From assembly GCA_051650105.1 (NCBI GenBank), contig JBOFIJ010000011.1, forward strand, positions 1 to 58,309: a DNA stretch of 58,309 bases, given 5' to 3'. The notes below the pieces were generated by a model. The model was not told the origin of the DNA. It made no database searches and saw only the letters and a list, made by a program, of their open reading frames with translations. Positions 40,265 through 48,670 of the stretch are shown one piece after another (position 1 is the first letter of the stretch; each line of letters starts with the position of its first letter). The stretch comes from CAMWXW01 sp051650105 (GTDB taxonomy: Bacteria > Desulfobacterota > Desulfovibrionia > Desulfovibrionales > Desulfovibrionaceae). A program made the position numbers and the translations under genes.

Positions 40265-42430
40265 ATGAAAACAGATATTTTTGGTGCTGAACGTATAAAA
40301 ACCCTCGTTGGTGGTAAAGAATATATTTTTGAAGCTGCTTCCATGGCTAATCAAGCAGATGGTGCTATTTGGATTCAGTGTGGAGATACCGTCGTTCTTG
40401 TTACCGTCTGCGTGCAAAAAAATTCAAAACCATGTGGTTTCCTTCCTCTTACCGTGGAATATTCTGAACGCATGTACGCCATTGGGAGGATACCTGGGAG
40501 CTTTTTTAGAAGAGAAATTGGTAGACCCTCCGAACAAGAAACACTTATTTCTAGGCTTATAGATAGACCGATTAGACCATTCTTTCCTAAAGGATTTGAA
40601 AACGAAATTCAAATTATTGCCACTGTTCTTTCTTCCGACCAAGAAAATGATGCTGATGTTCTTGCTATTACTGGTGCTTCTGCTGTGCTTATGATCTCAT
40701 CTGCACCTTTTGAATCTGCCATTGCTGGTGGACGAATTGCCCGCATTAATGGGGAACTATTTCTTAACCCTGACCATTCATTATTAGAAAAAGCAGATAT
40801 TAATATTATTCTTGCAGCCTCTCACGATGCTATTGTTATGGTTGAAGGCTCCGCTAATTTTGTGCCAGAACATGATATTTTAGAAGCTCTTAAATGGGGA
40901 CATTCTCAACTGCTCCCTCTTATTAACTCTCAAATAGAATTACAAAAACTTGTTGGGAAAGAAAAAATTCCATTTATCCCTCAAGAGCAAGATCCAGCTC
41001 TTCTTCAGGCTCTTACACCTATTGCTATAGAAATACTTCCTGCTGTCTTACAAATACCTGAAAAAATGAGCAGAAAAAAAGAAAAAAAAATTGCGAAAGA
41101 ACTCATTTTACAAAGATTCTATGATATGCACCCCATGTATGCTGAAAAAGAAGAGTATCTCCCAGAAATACACGAAATCCTTGATTCTCTTGAGAAAACT
41201 ATTGTAAGAAAAAGAATTAAAGAACATGGGTTACGAATAGATGGAAGAGATACTAAAACTGTAAGGCCCATTACTATTGCAACAGGAATATTACCAAGGG
41301 CCCACGGCTCTGCATTATTTGCACGGGGCGAGACAAAATCTCTTGTTGTAACAACACTTGGAAGCGGTCATGATGAACAAAAAATGGATTCTATTCTTGG
41401 AGAATCCTCAAAAAATTTCATGTTGCACTATAATTTTCCGCCTTTTAGTGTGGGAGAAGTGAAGCCTGTTCGTGTTTCCAGAAGAGAAATTGGGCATGGA
41501 GCATTAGCTGAAAGGGCCATTAAACCCACCTTGCCAAATACTGATACATTTCCCTATACTATACGAATTGTTTCTGAAACACTTGAATCTAATGGCTCGT
41601 CTTCTATGGCTGCTATCTGCGGAGGAATACTTTCTCTTATGGATGCAGGGGTTCCCATCAAAACTCCTGTTGCTGGAATTGCCATGGGACTCATTAAAGA
41701 AGGAGATCAATACATTATTCTTACAGATATTCTTGGTGACGAAGATGCTCTTGGTGACATGGATTTCAAAGTTGCTGGAAATCGCGATGGAATTACAGCG
41801 ATACAGATGGATATAAAAATTATGGGACTGCCGCAGGAAATATTAGAATTAGCCATGCTTCAAGCAAAAGAAGCCAGGTTAGTTGTAATGGATGCCATGA
41901 TAAAAACCCTTAGTGAGCATAGAGCAGAGCTTTCTCAATATGCTCCGCAATTTGAAATATTTTCTGTGCAAGAGGACTCCATTCGTGCTATTATTGGACC
42001 TAGTGGAAAGAATGTAAAACATATTATTGCCGAAACTGGTGTAAATATTGATATTGAAGATTCTGGAAGGATCACTATTTTTGCGCCTTCAAAAGAAGCT
42101 ATGAGTAAAGCAAAAAATATGATTCTCCTCCACGACCAAAGAGCAGAACTTGGGAAAAATTATGTCGCTATTGTCAAAAAAATATTAGAAGTAGGTGCTA
42201 TTGTTGAAATAGCCCCCTCTCTTGAAGCCCTTTTACATATTTCGCAAATATCAAAGGAAAGAATAAATAAAGTTGAAGATATTCTTAACATAGGACAAAG
42301 CATTGAAGTAAAGGTTATTGAAGTGTTTAAAGATAAAATTAGAGCCAGCCACAAAGCTATTATACTTGAAAAAGAAGGTATTGAATGGCTTCCAGAGAGT
42401 ACTACGCAAAATAAAAGATATAAAAAATAA
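40265..42430 (+). CDS. pnp: Polynucleotide phosphorylase
   Basis: This 721-aa trimeric 3'-5' exoribonuclease degrades RNA phosphorolytically. Two RNase PH domains are present: FFRREIGRPSE...SRLIDRPIRPFFPKGF in the first, and the catalytic second with ARGETKSLVVTTLGSGHDEQKMD. An all-helical linker lies between them. A KH domain (DSIRAIIGPSGKNVKHII, about 575-630) and an S1 domain (YVAIVKKILEVGAIVEIAP, about 635-705) follow. The first domain closely resembles Desulfovibrio PNPases, a main reason for the taxonomic guess. The rpsO gene commonly found upstream is absent here. Confidence 0.97.
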   Translation: MKTDIFGAERIKTLVGGKEYIFEAASMANQADGAIWIQCGDTVVLVTVCVQKNSKPCGFLPLTVEYSERMYAIGRIPGSFFRREIGRPSEQETLISRLIDRPIRPFFPKGFENEIQIIATVLSSDQENDADVLAITGASAVLMISSAPFESAIAGGRIARINGELFLNPDHSLLEKADINIILAASHDAIVMVEGSANFVPEHDILEALKWGHSQLLPLINSQIELQKLVGKEKIPFIPQEQDPALLQALTPIAIEILPAVLQIPEKMSRKKEKKIAKELILQRFYDMHPMYAEKEEYLPEIHEILDSLEKTIVRKRIKEHGLRIDGRDTKTVRPITIATGILPRAHGSALFARGETKSLVVTTLGSGHDEQKMDSILGESSKNFMLHYNFPPFSVGEVKPVRVSRREIGHGALAERAIKPTLPNTDTFPYTIRIVSETLESNGSSSMAAICGGILSLMDAGVPIKTPVAGIAMGLIKEGDQYIILTDILGDEDALGDMDFKVAGNRDGITAIQMDIKIMGLPQEILELAMLQAKEARLVVMDAMIKTLSEHRAELSQYAPQFEIFSVQEDSIRAIIGPSGKNVKHIIAETGVNIDIEDSGRITIFAPSKEAMSKAKNMILLHDQRAELGKNYVAIVKKILEVGAIVEIAPSLEALLHISQISKERINKVEDILNIGQSIEVKVIEVFKDKIRASHKAIILEKEGIEWLPESTTQNKRYKK

Positions 42431-42455
42431 ATTCCATAAAAAGGAATATTTCTTG

Positions 42456-42495
42456 CTCCTCAAACAGTATCGTTATGTATTTTAGAGGAGTTTTT
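42456..42495 (+). terminator. Hairpin with T run overlapping the lipoprotein RBS
   Basis: CTCCTC-AAA (42456-42464) can pair with TTTA-GAGGAG (42481-42490) with one bulged base, and TTTTT (42491-42495) follows. It looks like a pnp terminator or attenuator. GAGGAG is also the only good Shine-Dalgarno for the ATG at 42497, so folding would hide it. Confidence 0.5.
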
Positions 42496-42496
42496 C

Positions 42497-43168
42497 ATGC
42501 CTATATTGTTACTTTTTTTTGGGCTTTTTCTTATGGGATGTTCGAATGTCAAAAATGTGTACTATGATTTCACAGACCCGCCAACTATCAATAAAAATGT
42601 TACTATTGAAAAAACTCCTCTTTTTATTGGTGTACAGCCATTAGATCCTCCTTCCTCCGACCCATCGGCTATTATACTACCCGTACAAATGGAACCTATT
42701 TTACGAAATTACAAAAGAATATCACTTTCTCTTTCAAAACAAATATGGCAAACGTGGCTTGCTCAAAGTGTGTTTTCCACTCTAGAATACGACGACTCTC
42801 TCGAACTATATTCAGTTAATGAAGCACTCATCTATGCAAAGAAGAAAAAAGCTACCCTTTTGGTTCGGCCAACAAGCAATTTTTTCCTAGATGGAAGCAC
42901 ACTTGGAAGATCTAATATCGCTCTTACCATAGAAATATACGATGTTGCTTCTGGTATGTTATTGTGGTCTTTACAACAAGATGCCTCTCTTTCTAGAACA
43001 ATTAAAAGAGATTTCATTGTTTTTTCCGTTGAAGATGTTCTTCCACAAAACCCCATTGGCACAATGGTTGCTGATATTGCTTCAGAGATGGGAAGAAAAA
43101 TAAAATTATGGCGTAAAAACGAAGCCAATTTTATTTCTCAACCGTCTAATACCCCAACTGCGTTTTAA
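42497..43168 (+). CDS. Envelope lipoprotein of unknown function
   Basis: This 223-aa protein has a short signal peptide ending in a lipobox LFLMGC, Cys at residue 15, so it should be lipidated and carried to the outer or inner membrane. The mature part contains FIGVQPLDPP, WQTWLAQSVF and ATLLVRPTSNFFLDGSTLGRSNIALTIEIYDVASGMLLW, reminiscent of lipoproteins with a TolB-N/LpoB-like alpha/beta fold. I do not assign it to a named family. RBS GAGGAG (42485-42490) is inside the upstream hairpin. The gene ends in a strong terminator. Confidence 0.7.
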   Translation: MPILLLFFGLFLMGCSNVKNVYYDFTDPPTINKNVTIEKTPLFIGVQPLDPPSSDPSAIILPVQMEPILRNYKRISLSLSKQIWQTWLAQSVFSTLEYDDSLELYSVNEALIYAKKKKATLLVRPTSNFFLDGSTLGRSNIALTIEIYDVASGMLLWSLQQDASLSRTIKRDFIVFSVEDVLPQNPIGTMVADIASEMGRKIKLWRKNEANFISQPSNTPTAF

Positions 43169-43194
43169 GCGTATTTCAATAAACTCTCTCTTTT

Positions 43195-43233
43195 GGACCA
43201 TCACTCCCTCCCCTAGGTGATGGTCCTTTTTTT
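43195..43233 (+). terminator. Strong intrinsic terminator
   Basis: A perfect 10-bp stem GGACCATCAC/GTGATGGTCC (43195-43226) with a 12-base loop is followed by seven T (43227-43233). Confidence 0.93.
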
Positions 43234-43261
43234 GTTTTTCTTTCACAATACAATTATACTA

Positions 43262-43289
43262 TTGACAAAATAAATAATTATGATATAAA
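43262..43289 (+). promoter_or_regulatory. tRNA-Ala promoter
   Basis: TTGACA (43262-43267), a 16-bp spacer and TATAAA (43284-43289), 19 bp before the tRNA. Confidence 0.75.
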
Positions 43290-43308
43290 TACGTTGTCTT
43301 ACACTAAC

Positions 43309-43384
43309 GGGGGCGTAGCTCAGTTGGGAGAGCATCTGCTTTGCACGCAGAGGGTCGTGGGTTCGATTCCCTCCGCCTCCACCA
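43309..43384 (+). tRNA. tRNA-Ala (anticodon UGC)
   Basis: This is a 76-nt class I tRNA. The acceptor stem is GGGGGCG (43309-43315) with CGCCTCC, followed by A and an encoded CCA. D arm GCTCAGTTGGGAGAGC, anticodon stem TCTGC/GCAGA with anticodon TGC at 43342-43344, variable loop and GTGGGTTCGATTCCC T arm are all canonical. Confidence 0.97.
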
Positions 43385-43765
43385 TAGTATCTTGTGTATC
43401 TCTTTAATAGTGCACTGCATTGTTATCTTAAAATAACTATCTACTCTTAGTGTTTTGCTTTTATAATGGATATTTTTATTCATCTACAACATAAATACTG
43501 TTGCTTTCTTATATCTTAAGACTATATTTTTGTGCAATCCCCTCTTAAATTATCTCTTCTCATCATTTATTCTCATGAAAATTATGAGGATGGATATTTG
43601 ACGTAGTATAATGCAATTTTTTACTTATAAATTTAATCTTTTTAGAAAAATCCCTTGATTTCATCTGTTCTATTAAATATAGTCCTGTAGGTTCAAACGT
43701 TATTAATAAATTTAGAAAATTTTTATTCCTATAATGCAATTATCTCATAATATAAAGGTGATTCC
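43385..43765. other. Gene-free spacer upstream of the first effector candidate
   Basis: AT-rich and without a clear promoter. AAAGGTG at its end is the RBS of the next frame. Confidence 0.5.
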
Positions 43766-44164
43766 GTGAAACTGTGCCACAAACAAATGTTGCTTAGCAC
43801 TAAAGCTCTAGGAAGACTTACAGGAAGCCCTTTTTTAAAACAAGAAGCAAATCCATTTTATCTTCCGTCCTCTCCAGATAGACCACGTTGTATTACAAGA
43901 CTAGAAGCTGCTCGTTCCTGCACTCAAGAAATTCATATTTTACAAAATGCCCTTGCTCTTAACAGGTTAAAAGATTCTCGGGATAAAGAGATTAGAGAGA
44001 TACGGCAACAACACGGTGACGCTATCTATAATATAGTTATTTCTGGCTCGCAACAACATGCTTGCATGACCCGCCCTAACTCCACTCAAGTTATTTCCTA
44101 TGAAGATCTTGGAACAGAACAGAGAGTAGTAGTAGCAGAATATCAAGAACCTTCTGGTGATTAA
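43766..44164 (+). CDS. Hypothetical protein, N-terminal part of a possible T3SS substrate
   Basis: GTG start with AAAGGTG 5 nt upstream. 132 aa, with a Ser/Thr/Gly-rich start (LLSTKALGRLTGSPF), an amphipathic helix about 45-85 (RLEAARSCTQEIHILQNALALNRLKD) and a beta-like tail (QRVVVAEYQEPSGD). No domain recognised. It ends at TAA 44162-44164, but the same frame continues without another stop into the next entry (EPCLLQLGKETIL, then its ATG). The two may therefore be one gene broken by a nonsense mutation. Location upstream of the T3SS block suggests an effector or a chaperone-like role; this is inference only. Confidence 0.5.
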   Translation: MKLCHKQMLLSTKALGRLTGSPFLKQEANPFYLPSSPDRPRCITRLEAARSCTQEIHILQNALALNRLKDSRDKEIREIRQQHGDAIYNIVISGSQQHACMTRPNSTQVISYEDLGTEQRVVVAEYQEPSGD

Positions 44165-44203
44165 GAGCCATGCCTATTACAGCTTGGAAAAGAAACAATA
44201 CTC

Positions 44204-45475
44204 ATGTCATCACATGGGCTTACAGTGACTTCTACTCAAGCACAGTCTCATTCCAGGACACTATTTGGAAAAGCAACAGTTATTATGGAAGGTGTGCAGT
44301 CGATGCGACACGCAACGACATCCTTTCCTGGAATCTTCGCTCTAGACCTCTTTGTGCCAAAATCTTTTGACAAATCACATATAAAAGCATTAGAAAGAAA
44401 TGGTGTTATTACAGAAAGGGTAGTTAAACATTTTCCTAGTAAGCATGGTCCTTTTAGCCAGAAAAAATATAACGAATTTCTTAAGAAGAAAGAGGAAATC
44501 ATAAGTCATGAAGAGATTTTGTTCTATCAAACCTCAGCTACAAAATACACGCACGTAGCATATGCTGGGATAAAAAAAGATTTAGAAGAAAACAAAGACT
44601 CTGCAGGATCCTCAAGTAAAGGTTTATCAAGCAAGATACAAAAAGGAGCAGGAAAAATAGTACAAAAAGTAGTACAAACTTCTCACGAGGCAAAAACAAA
44701 AAGTCAACAAGCTCTTTCTGCTGCTTTATCTAAGATGCAAATAAAGTCTGATGAAGAGAAAGAAGAAAAAATGTTGACTCATTCAAATCTCTATTTTGAC
44801 TATCTTGAAAAAGAAGAAAGAGAAAAATCTAAAAGCAAACAACATGAAGAGAATATAATAGGAGAACATCACAATTATACAAAAGAATGTGATGCTCTCC
44901 TAAAAGAACAGGAAGAGTGTGTAACAAACGCAGTAAGAGAAAAGAAAGAAAAGAAAGCAAAAGAACTAGGTAAAGATGGACAACGCTATCTTAAACAAAA
45001 AACTAAAATAGAAGACTTAGAACAACAACTCTCTACCAAAACTACCTCATCTAGTTCAAAGACAACAGAAAAGAAGCTTGAAAAAGCCATCAGAAAGATA
45101 AAAGGATTGAAAATAACTGAGGCTTCATTCCTACTAACAGATGAAGAAACTAAAGAATGTGAGGAAGAAGCAAAACATTGTATGGACTATGAAAAACGAT
45201 TTGAAGAAATAGAAACAAAGCATGGAGCACGACTCGAAAAAATACAGAAAGATTACGCGGAAGAGAGGGAGATACTGGAGAAAATGCACACCCAGAAATT
45301 GTCTGAATCTGGAAAGAAAGGGGAAAAAATTAGTAAACTTGAGAAAAGCATTGCAGCAGAAGAAGAGAAATTTCCCATGATGACAGAGGGTCCTGAGAAA
45401 ACCGCCGCGGAAGAAGCACTCTTAACAAAGAAACTTGATCGTCATGCATTGCTAAAAGAATTAGGATTTAGATAA
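44204..45475 (+). CDS. Large charged coiled-coil protein, possible T3SS effector
   Basis: This 423-aa protein is in the same frame as the preceding 132-aa reading frame, which ends in TAA 40 bp before its ATG. The ATG has only a distant GGAAAAG as RBS, so it may be the C-terminal part of a split gene. A globular N-terminal portion (about 1-130, LFVPKSFDKSHIKALERNG) is followed by a long Lys/Glu-rich coiled-coil segment (about 180-400). Short Ser/Thr tracts occur, for example SSSKGLSS and TKTTSSSSKTTEK. No family is recognised. Such bipartite charged proteins are common among intracellular-pathogen effectors, but I cannot show secretion. Confidence 0.55.
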   Translation: MSSHGLTVTSTQAQSHSRTLFGKATVIMEGVQSMRHATTSFPGIFALDLFVPKSFDKSHIKALERNGVITERVVKHFPSKHGPFSQKKYNEFLKKKEEIISHEEILFYQTSATKYTHVAYAGIKKDLEENKDSAGSSSKGLSSKIQKGAGKIVQKVVQTSHEAKTKSQQALSAALSKMQIKSDEEKEEKMLTHSNLYFDYLEKEEREKSKSKQHEENIIGEHHNYTKECDALLKEQEECVTNAVREKKEKKAKELGKDGQRYLKQKTKIEDLEQQLSTKTTSSSSKTTEKKLEKAIRKIKGLKITEASFLLTDEETKECEEEAKHCMDYEKRFEEIETKHGARLEKIQKDYAEEREILEKMHTQKLSESGKKGEKISKLEKSIAAEEEKFPMMTEGPEKTAAEEALLTKKLDRHALLKELGFR

Positions 45476-46005
45476 TAATGCCGTACAGTTGTTTCATATA
45501 GATTTCAAAAGAAAATGTATGGAATAGTATCAACACAGCGTTATGCTAACAATACCTTTATGCATACCGTAGAATTCCCACTGCATTATATACTATGATA
45601 AAGAACAAGGCTTCCTATACACAGTATTCATAGTACAACAAAAGGTGACAAAAATCTTATAAGAAAAATCTTCCCACAGTATAGAAGATGTCATAATAAG
45701 CGTAGAAATGCCGAGGAAAAGTATGTGTATTCTCTATTGATGCTATCCCATTTTATGAAAAATGCCGTCTTGTGTATAAATTTACTTATAAATCAATACT
45801 ATATATATTAATATAATAAAAATACTCTCTTATTATAAATTCACAACTTGACATGCGTACAATAGGGCTTCTCACCTTTACAGATAACACCACAACATAC
45901 TCATTCTTTTCAAGACGGTAATATACTATTATAAATAGAATTTCTGGAGAATCAGTTGGTAATTTCTTCCTTCAACAATCCAATGAAGACAATGAAAACA
46001 TCCTT
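45476..46005. other. Spacer with a short open fragment in frame with the next gene
   Basis: Mostly gene-free. ATG 45853 opens 22 codons (MRTIGLLTFTDNTTTYSFFSRR) that stop at TAA 45919-45921. The same frame then stays open into the 46006 protein, suggesting an interrupted 5' end. Confidence 0.4.
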
Positions 46006-46515
46006 GTGTATTCTTTTGTAGACGAAGGACATATTCCTGAGCCCGTTCTCTATGCTACTAATATTACAGGAGTAAGAGATGATGATTCAGCTTTAGACCA
46101 TAACGGTGAATTATTATATTTTTCAAGAACTTCTTCCAGAAACAGAGGAACAACTGCTATTGCTTTAGCACAATCTGCTCTTATTTATCGGCCTGGAACA
46201 ACATTACCATCACTGTCTTCTTTGTCTGGAATAAGAAATATGGCTCGAAGAATTGTTAGAGACATATATCCAGATTCCAGAACGAGAGATCTTACAGGGA
46301 CACTTTGTAGAATGATTATTAAAAAAGCTCATCAACTTCCAAGAATATTTGAGAATCCAGGCTACATTTCTCATTCAGACAATGACTCTTCACCAGAAGG
46401 AAGTTTAGTTAATAATACACCCTCTTCGCCCACACAAGAACGCTCTTTTACATTCTCATACACAAATAATGAATCTTCTGTATCTACAATGCCAGCTTCT
46501 TCTCTCAGTTATTAG
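46006..46515 (+). CDS. Hypothetical protein, probably a fragment of a disrupted gene
   Basis: GTG 46006 gives 169 aa; the frame is open further upstream to 45922 but has no better start. It contains an Arg-rich central helix region (IRNMARRIVRDIYPDSRTRDL) and a Ser/Asn-rich tail. No known family. The last residues (TMPASSLSY) run into a TAG at 46513-46515. The +1 frame carries on with SVISSTQEQAMQEM, so a frameshift probably separates this part from the next entry. Ser/Thr richness and the location upstream of sctV make it a T3SS substrate candidate. Confidence 0.45.
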   Translation: MYSFVDEGHIPEPVLYATNITGVRDDDSALDHNGELLYFSRTSSRNRGTTAIALAQSALIYRPGTTLPSLSSLSGIRNMARRIVRDIYPDSRTRDLTGTLCRMIIKKAHQLPRIFENPGYISHSDNDSSPEGSLVNNTPSSPTQERSFTFSYTNNESSVSTMPASSLSY

Positions 46516-46534
46516 TTCAACACAAGAGCAGGCT

Positions 46535-46837
46535 ATGCAGGAAATGCCTTCCACCAATACCGCAACACATCCTTCATCCTCAACTATGCCTTTTGCCTCT
46601 CGTTTTATTAGGCAAAGGGATCAAAATACACAGGCCCCTCGAAGACAACACCCTTATAGTCCAGCACCTACAGAACTCTTTGAAGATGCCTTATTACCAG
46701 GATTCTCTGTTTCACAATTAAACGATATATATCTTAATATGCTTGTGGAAAGGAGTATTCGTGAAAGGATTATAAGCGAACAAGGCAGTTTTCAAAATAC
46801 TGTAACAGATACTTTTGTAGATATGGATAAAGAATAA
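46535..46837 (+). CDS. Hypothetical Ser/Thr/Pro-rich protein, likely C-terminal half of the preceding gene
   Basis: ATG 46535 gives 100 aa; the frame is open from 46469 (ATG) inside the preceding gene. Residues 1-45 are Ser/Thr/Pro/Arg-rich and disordered. The end (about 45-100) is helical, with QLNDIYLNMLVERSIRERIISEQG. Poor independent RBS. The frame is +1 to the previous entry, and the Ser-rich composition is continuous across the junction. That favours one broken gene over two genes. Confidence 0.4.
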   Translation: MQEMPSTNTATHPSSSTMPFASRFIRQRDQNTQAPRRQHPYSPAPTELFEDALLPGFSVSQLNDIYLNMLVERSIRERIISEQGSFQNTVTDTFVDMDKE

Positions 46838-47362
46838 TACTCTATTTTATATAACAATTCTTTATATCAATAATCACTTTTTGCAATATCATTCTAATAC
46901 TGTTTCATCTACAACAATTCTTGCCCACATACAAGTATTATTTTTTATTTGTGCTTTGTTATATTATGTTCTTATATCACAACCTTTTATTTCTCTATGC
47001 TTTAGTCTTTTTTTCTAAAAACAAATTCCAACTCTTTTGGCTAAAACAATACAGCTTTACCTACATCTTGGCATTATCTAAAATTTTTCATGAAAATATG
47101 GCACTCTTAAAATGTCTAAGAATAAATATATTTATATTCTAAAAACATATATTTTACACTAATTAAGAATACATATACTTAGTTTTATACTATTTTACTA
47201 GCTTTACTGTATAAAATATATCCTATTCATATTTTTTATAAATATATTTTTCGTAACATATTCTCTTTATTCCTATGAAAATTTCTTATATCTCATTAAA
47301 AAGAACGTATTTTGCATGATCCTTAACATATACCACTATATTCTTAGTAGAAAGGGAAATAT
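46838..47362. other. Gene-free spacer before the T3SS block
   Basis: A low-complexity frame at 46921-47142 (Phe/Tyr/Leu-rich, no RBS) is not credible. The T3SS promoter is presumably here, but no clear -35/-10 pair is seen. Confidence 0.5.
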
Positions 47363-47734
47363 ATGAGTGTAGAAAGCATTGTGCAAGATTACGGAAGAAG
47401 CCTTGGAATAGAGAAACTCTCTTTTGATTCTAATAATCTTCTCTCTGTTCATATTCAAGATAAGGGGATATTCTCTTTTGAACGTGTACAAGACGGAATT
47501 TTTATTTCTTTCCTAGAAGAAATCCCAACCCACAATCATTCTTTTTTTATGAAAGAAGCCCTCGCAATCACTCAACCTAAAAATAATGAATATTCCTTAA
47601 GGCCTCTTTTATACCAAGAAAATGCTGGCCTTATTATGCCACTTGAAGAGCATGCTATTACTCTACAATCTATAGAAAATGCTATATCCCTACTATATTC
47701 TCAATTTCATTCCATTGTTAAAAAATTACCTTAA
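47363..47734 (+). CDS. Class I type III secretion chaperone (SycN-like)
   Basis: This 123-aa protein has the size and alternating alpha/beta layout of CesT-type chaperones. An N-terminal helix (SIVQDYGRSLGI) and strands LLSVHIQDKGIFSFERVQDGIFISFL follow. The C-terminal helix is QSIENAISLLYSQFH. The start resembles Yersinia SycN, and the order chaperone-SctX-SctY-SctV is exactly that of the Yersinia sycN-yscX-yscY-yscV operon. SycN chaperones the gatekeeper YopN/SctW with YscB. A gatekeeper gene is not in the window. RBS is AAAGGGA 6-7 nt upstream. Confidence 0.7.
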   Translation: MSVESIVQDYGRSLGIEKLSFDSNNLLSVHIQDKGIFSFERVQDGIFISFLEEIPTHNHSFFMKEALAITQPKNNEYSLRPLLYQENAGLIMPLEEHAITLQSIENAISLLYSQFHSIVKKLP

Positions 47735-47752
47735 TATTACAAAGAGTACTTT

Positions 47753-48163
47753 ATGAATAATGTTACAAAAAATACTGATTCCATTCTCTCTTTTAAAAAA
47801 GGAATTGCTGGTGTTTCTTTTCCACATACTGCAGATGTTGTTACGAGTACCACTTCTGGAAAATCTGGACATGTTTCAAGCCCATCAAGCTCTGCGCCTT
47901 CTGGAGCAAGCCAAGCTACACTTTATGCTTCCGATATAGAAATACGCTTAAAAGCATTCCTGCAACCACGCATTACCATACAATCTATTTTACAGCCATT
48001 TATTTACAATAGAACACTAAGGCTTGCAAAGAAAAAACTTATTGCCCTTAGGAAAACGTATTCTTCATTTCCCGCATTTGAGAAAAGTATTGCTATTTTG
48101 GAAGAAGATGAAGAACTAAAAAACCTTTTACAGATGTATCGAAATCTTCTTTATAAAGGATAA
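47753..48163 (+). CDS. sctX: Type III secretion protein SctX (YscX-like)
   Basis: This 136-aa early secretion substrate binds SctY and the export gate SctV and is required for export of early substrates. The N-terminal 60 residues are Ser/Thr/Gly-rich and unstructured (TSTTSGKSGHVSSPSSSAPS), as expected of an exported tail. The helical C-terminal half ends LLQMYRNLLYKG, which matches the end of Yersinia YscX in pattern. Position between a SycN-like chaperone and a TPR SctY supports the call. It ends 4 nt before sctY. Confidence 0.75.
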   Translation: MNNVTKNTDSILSFKKGIAGVSFPHTADVVTSTTSGKSGHVSSPSSSAPSGASQATLYASDIEIRLKAFLQPRITIQSILQPFIYNRTLRLAKKKLIALRKTYSSFPAFEKSIAILEEDEELKNLLQMYRNLLYKG

Positions 48164-48167
48164 TTCT

Positions 48168-48497
48168 ATGTTAACTCTTGAAGAAGAAGAAAGTCTTCTT
48201 ATTTTTGCAAATACATTGCTACAAGCCCATAAATACCAGAAAGCTCTTAGTATATTAGAAGTCTTATACAAACTTAAACCTAAGAATTCTTCTATTTTAC
48301 GTCTCTATGCCTATGCTCTTATTTCTCTTAATAGAGGGGATGATGCTATTGCTGTTCTTGTTACCTACCCCACACAAGAACTTTCTAAAGAGGAAAACGA
48401 ACTCTATTTTCTTCTTAAAGCAGAAGCTTTATGGAGCAGTAATAATAAAAAAGCTGCTTTTACAGAAATAAAGAAATTTATTGCTTTACGAAATTAA
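48168..48497 (+). CDS. sctY: Type III secretion chaperone SctY (YscY-like, TPR)
   Basis: This 109-aa TPR protein is the partner of SctX. Three TPR-like helix pairs are visible: ANTLLQAHKYQKALSILEVLYKLKPKN (about 15-41), LRLYAYALISLNRGDDAIAVL (about 45-65) and YFLLKAEALWSSNNKKAAF. The length and the fold fit YscY. A small AGCCT/AGGCT hairpin just after the stop may lower readthrough into sctV, which starts 173 bp later. Confidence 0.78.
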   Translation: MLTLEEEESLLIFANTLLQAHKYQKALSILEVLYKLKPKNSSILRLYAYALISLNRGDDAIAVLVTYPTQELSKEENELYFLLKAEALWSSNNKKAAFTEIKKFIALRN

Positions 48498-48670
48498 GCC
48501 TCTATACGAAGGCTATTTATACAATACTGCTTTAGACAAAAACACCAAAAGACAACACAGTATCTGTACTTATTATTTTTATGTAAGACAGTAACAAAAT
48601 TTGTATACATGTACTGTATTCCCATTTTATAAGTAAAAAATAAAAAACTATATTATATTAGAGAACTATA

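Noticed and set aside
46921..47142. 73-codon hydrophobic frame before the T3SS block
   Set aside because: No RBS or recognisable start context; composition explained by AT-richness.
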